Origin: Lachnospiraceae bacterium | GTDB taxonomy: Bacteria; Bacillota; Clostridia; Lachnospirales; Lachnospiraceae | Direction of reading: 5' to 3' | Length of the DNA stretch: 64,000 nt | Assembly: GCA_910575445.1 (NCBI GenBank) | Contig: CAJTFW010000013.1 | Span: 1-64,000 of the forward strand | In this document: in pieces, positions 61,920 to 64,000 of the stretch | How positions within the stretch are numbered: the stretch's first letter is position 1 | How the letters are laid out: each line of letters begins with the position of its first letter | The notes under the pieces: model-generated | Told to the model about the DNA's origin: nothing | Database searches by the model: none | Seen by the model: the letters and a program-made list of their open reading frames with translations, nothing else | Program-made: the position numbers and the translations under genes

Positions 61920-63971
61920 ATGGAGACAATAGAAAAAGAACGCTGGCTGCTTGCGAAAGAACGCATCGAAGAAATTGCAAGGGAACCAGAGATAGATGGA
62001 ACACTGGGCATTTATTTTCAAAAGACCGCTGATTTTTTGATGCTGATGCAAAAGGCATGGGAAAAGACAGAGAGCGGCACACTAAAACATGCTTCTCTAG
62101 AAGAACTAAAAGTATGGAACCAGACGTTATATGAAGATATTGCAGGAGATGCTTATCAGAGAAGCTTTGCCAATCCTTCATATGCAGTGGCAGAACTGGG
62201 TGAAACATATGGTCAGATTCTGTCATTTGTATATGCGGAGCTTCGGGGGATGATTGTCTATGCATATGAGCAGCGCGCAGAAGAGATGCTTATCTATATG
62301 GAGCTGTTTTTGCAACTGCACAGCGCTTTTTGTACAGAGGAGTTACCCACAAAAGAAGAACTTTTACAAGATGTCTATTGGTTTATCAGTGATAACAGTG
62401 ACATTAGTGTAACAAGGCGTATAAGAGAACAACTAGACCCTTCGCTTTCTTTTTTTAGAGATATTATTATGGAGGCGGACCTAGAAGATTTGCGCTATCT
62501 GTACCAGTTTGGAGAGTATATTACAGATACCGAGATTCAGACAAGCCAGTATCTAAATACGTTGCCTTTAGAGGAGATTGAGAAGATTGCATCGGTATTT
62601 ACAGAAGGCTATCGGATTGGCTTTTTAGTCAACCAGAAACCTTTATATAAGAAGAAAACCGTCAATATTCGCTATTGCATTGGATTTGAGCGCATCATTC
62701 GACAGGCGGTGATAAATTTTCAGAAGATGGGATTAGAAAGTATCCTCTATCGGGCGGCAGTCAGCCGGGTCAATATGCGTGAGGCAAATCGAATTGGCTG
62801 CTATGGCACTTCTGCAAATCGCCAATATGAATATGACCACAAAGGCGATGCAGCACTTTTTATGGACAAGGCTTTTGTAGAGCGAAAGTTAGGAGTATTG
62901 CGAACCGCATATGAGACATATAAAGAGCTGGCAGAAGTACATGCTGGCCCGGCAGTGATGGAGGTCTTTGGAGAAAAGCCATTTGAGCCAGAGGGAAAGG
63001 CAGAAGCTCTGAAACTCAATAAGAAGCAACAGGAGAATCAAGTGCTTCTAAACAGCCGCGCAGGACAGATTACCAATGAATATATCAAAGGCGAGGAACG
63101 AAGTTTTACCATTATCGCTTTCCCGGTGCCAGATATTGGCGAGCGATTTCCTGAGATATTTGCAGACACGGTAAAACTCAATACATTGGATTATAAAACC
63201 TGGCAAAAGATTCAGCAGAAGATGATAGATGTACTGGATACTGGAACATATGTTCGAATCAAAGGCAGCAATGGAAACCAGACAGACCTTTTGGTGGCTT
63301 TAAAATCTATGGAAGACCCACTACACGAGACGGTCTTTGAAAACTGTGTGGCAGATGTCAATATTCCTGTGGGAGAGGTCTTTACTTCACCAAAGCTGAA
63401 AGGAACAAAAGGGGTGTTGCATGTTGGTGGTGTCTATCTAGATGGGCTTTATTATAAGGACCTTCGACTTACCTTTTGCGATGGAATGATTACAGAGTAC
63501 ACTTGCGCAAATTATCAGGAGGAAGAAGAAAATAAGAGGTATCTTAGGGAAAATGTGCTTTTCCATCACAAGACGCTTCCTATGGGAGAGTTTGCGATTG
63601 GAACCAATACGACGGCTTATATGATGGGCAAAAAGTATGGGATAGCGGGAAGACTTCCGATTCTGATTGCAGAGAAGATGGGGCCACATTTTGCAGTGGG
63701 GGATACTTGCTTTTCGTGGGAAGAAGATGTTGTAACTTGCAATCCTGACGGGAAGAAGATGATTGCGAAAGAGAATGAATGTTCGATGCTTAGAAAAGAA
63801 GATGTGGAGAAGGCGTATTTTAACTGTCATACGGATATTACGATTCCCTATGATGAGTTGGGGGAGATTGTTGTGCTTCATAAAGATGGAACAGAGACTG
63901 CGATTATTCAGGAAGGGCGCTTTGTGCTGGAGGGGACGGAGTATTTAAATCGAGCGTTTGAGGTGATATAG
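61920..63971 (+). CDS. M29-family (aminopeptidase T-like) metallopeptidase, long form
   Basis: A 683-aa protein. The C-terminal ~330 residues are an M29 aminopeptidase: NIPVGEVFTSPKLKGTKG (metal Glu), GEFAIGTNTTAYMMG (second Glu), AEKMGPHFAVGDTCFS (His) and CHTDITIPYDEL (His-x-Asp). The N-terminal ~330 residues are helical and Glu-rich and are absent from classic ~410-residue AmpS, so they may be a regulatory or oligomerisation module found in clostridial relatives. The stop codon's last base is the first base of a cloverleaf repeat. Confidence 0.83.
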   Translation: METIEKERWLLAKERIEEIAREPEIDGTLGIYFQKTADFLMLMQKAWEKTESGTLKHASLEELKVWNQTLYEDIAGDAYQRSFANPSYAVAELGETYGQILSFVYAELRGMIVYAYEQRAEEMLIYMELFLQLHSAFCTEELPTKEELLQDVYWFISDNSDISVTRRIREQLDPSLSFFRDIIMEADLEDLRYLYQFGEYITDTEIQTSQYLNTLPLEEIEKIASVFTEGYRIGFLVNQKPLYKKKTVNIRYCIGFERIIRQAVINFQKMGLESILYRAAVSRVNMREANRIGCYGTSANRQYEYDHKGDAALFMDKAFVERKLGVLRTAYETYKELAEVHAGPAVMEVFGEKPFEPEGKAEALKLNKKQQENQVLLNSRAGQITNEYIKGEERSFTIIAFPVPDIGERFPEIFADTVKLNTLDYKTWQKIQQKMIDVLDTGTYVRIKGSNGNQTDLLVALKSMEDPLHETVFENCVADVNIPVGEVFTSPKLKGTKGVLHVGGVYLDGLYYKDLRLTFCDGMITEYTCANYQEEEENKRYLRENVLFHHKTLPMGEFAIGTNTTAYMMGKKYGIAGRLPILIAEKMGPHFAVGDTCFSWEEDVVTCNPDGKKMIAKENECSMLRKEDVEKAYFNCHTDITIPYDELGEIVVLHKDGTETAIIQEGRFVLEGTEYLNRAFEVI

Positions 63972-64000
63972 GACGCCAGGACGGGAGGGGAGTAGGTTCC
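63971..64000 (+). repeat. Large cloverleaf repeat, copy 4 (cut by window end)
   Basis: GGACGCC (63971-63977) followed by the 5' arm of hairpin 1 matches copy 3 at all but one of 30 bases. The rest lies outside the window. It begins at the final base of the peptidase stop codon. Confidence 0.85.

Overview
The window looks like chromosome of a gut-type Lachnospiraceae (Blautia-like Clostridia). The grounds are moderate G+C, strong AGGAGG ribosome sites, frequent TTG/GTG starts, clostridial TTGACA/TATAAT promoters, the pyrF-pyrK-pyrD-pyrE order and many lipoprotein-dependent ABC importers. This is inference from gene content; no rRNA or tRNA gene is present to confirm it. I see no CRISPR array, prophage or transposase gene.

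Layout. 1-497: a 5'-truncated copy of a large structured repeat. 501-1790: a secreted NlpC/P60 hydrolase. 1907-6880: a branched-chain amino-acid ABC importer (livJHMGF). 6954-20055: a polyol locus. It holds an RpiB-like isomerase, an FGGY kinase, two erythritol/threitol-type dehydrogenases, a dual-ATPase ABC importer and a DhaK/DhaL-type kinase. The simplest reading is tetritol (erythritol/threitol) uptake, oxidation to erythrulose, phosphorylation, and isomerisation to erythrose 4-phosphate. 20303-22645: an xpaC-telA pair. 22713-32863: a FadR-type regulator, split transketolase, a 6-phosphogluconate-dehydrogenase-like oxidoreductase, a ribose-type ABC importer with an ATPase-permease fusion, and an amidohydrolase. 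This is probably a second pentose or branched-sugar-acid locus. 34663-38874: SorC regulator, FGGY kinase, 2-hydroxyacid dehydrogenase and class II aldolase. 39025-42324: two GH13 enzymes, one of them glgB. 42384-56033: cell-surface polysaccharide genes (glycosyltransferases, acyltransferases, a teichoic-acid-type polymerase) interrupted by an RloA/RloB (AbiL-like) defence pair. 56056-60880: pyrF-pyrK-pyrD, a Schlafen/AlbA_2 regulator, and pyrE. 60894-63971: small membrane proteins, a VanZ protein and an M29 aminopeptidase.

Two families of structured repeats stand out. (1) A roughly 437-bp element is present four times in the same orientation: 91-409 truncated, 25544-25979, 34093-34529, and 63971 to the window edge. 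It has a short closing stem and three arms, a giant cloverleaf, and shows compensatory base changes between copies. (2) A roughly 100-nt double-stem hairpin family sits directly in front of ribosome binding sites at three loci. It occurs as one copy before livF, three tandem copies before the second dehydrogenase, and four tandem copies before the 26452 gene. The stems differ between loci but the architecture and the flanking GCGGAAC are kept. Neither matches an RNA class or mobile element that I recognise. They are the best candidates here for something undescribed.
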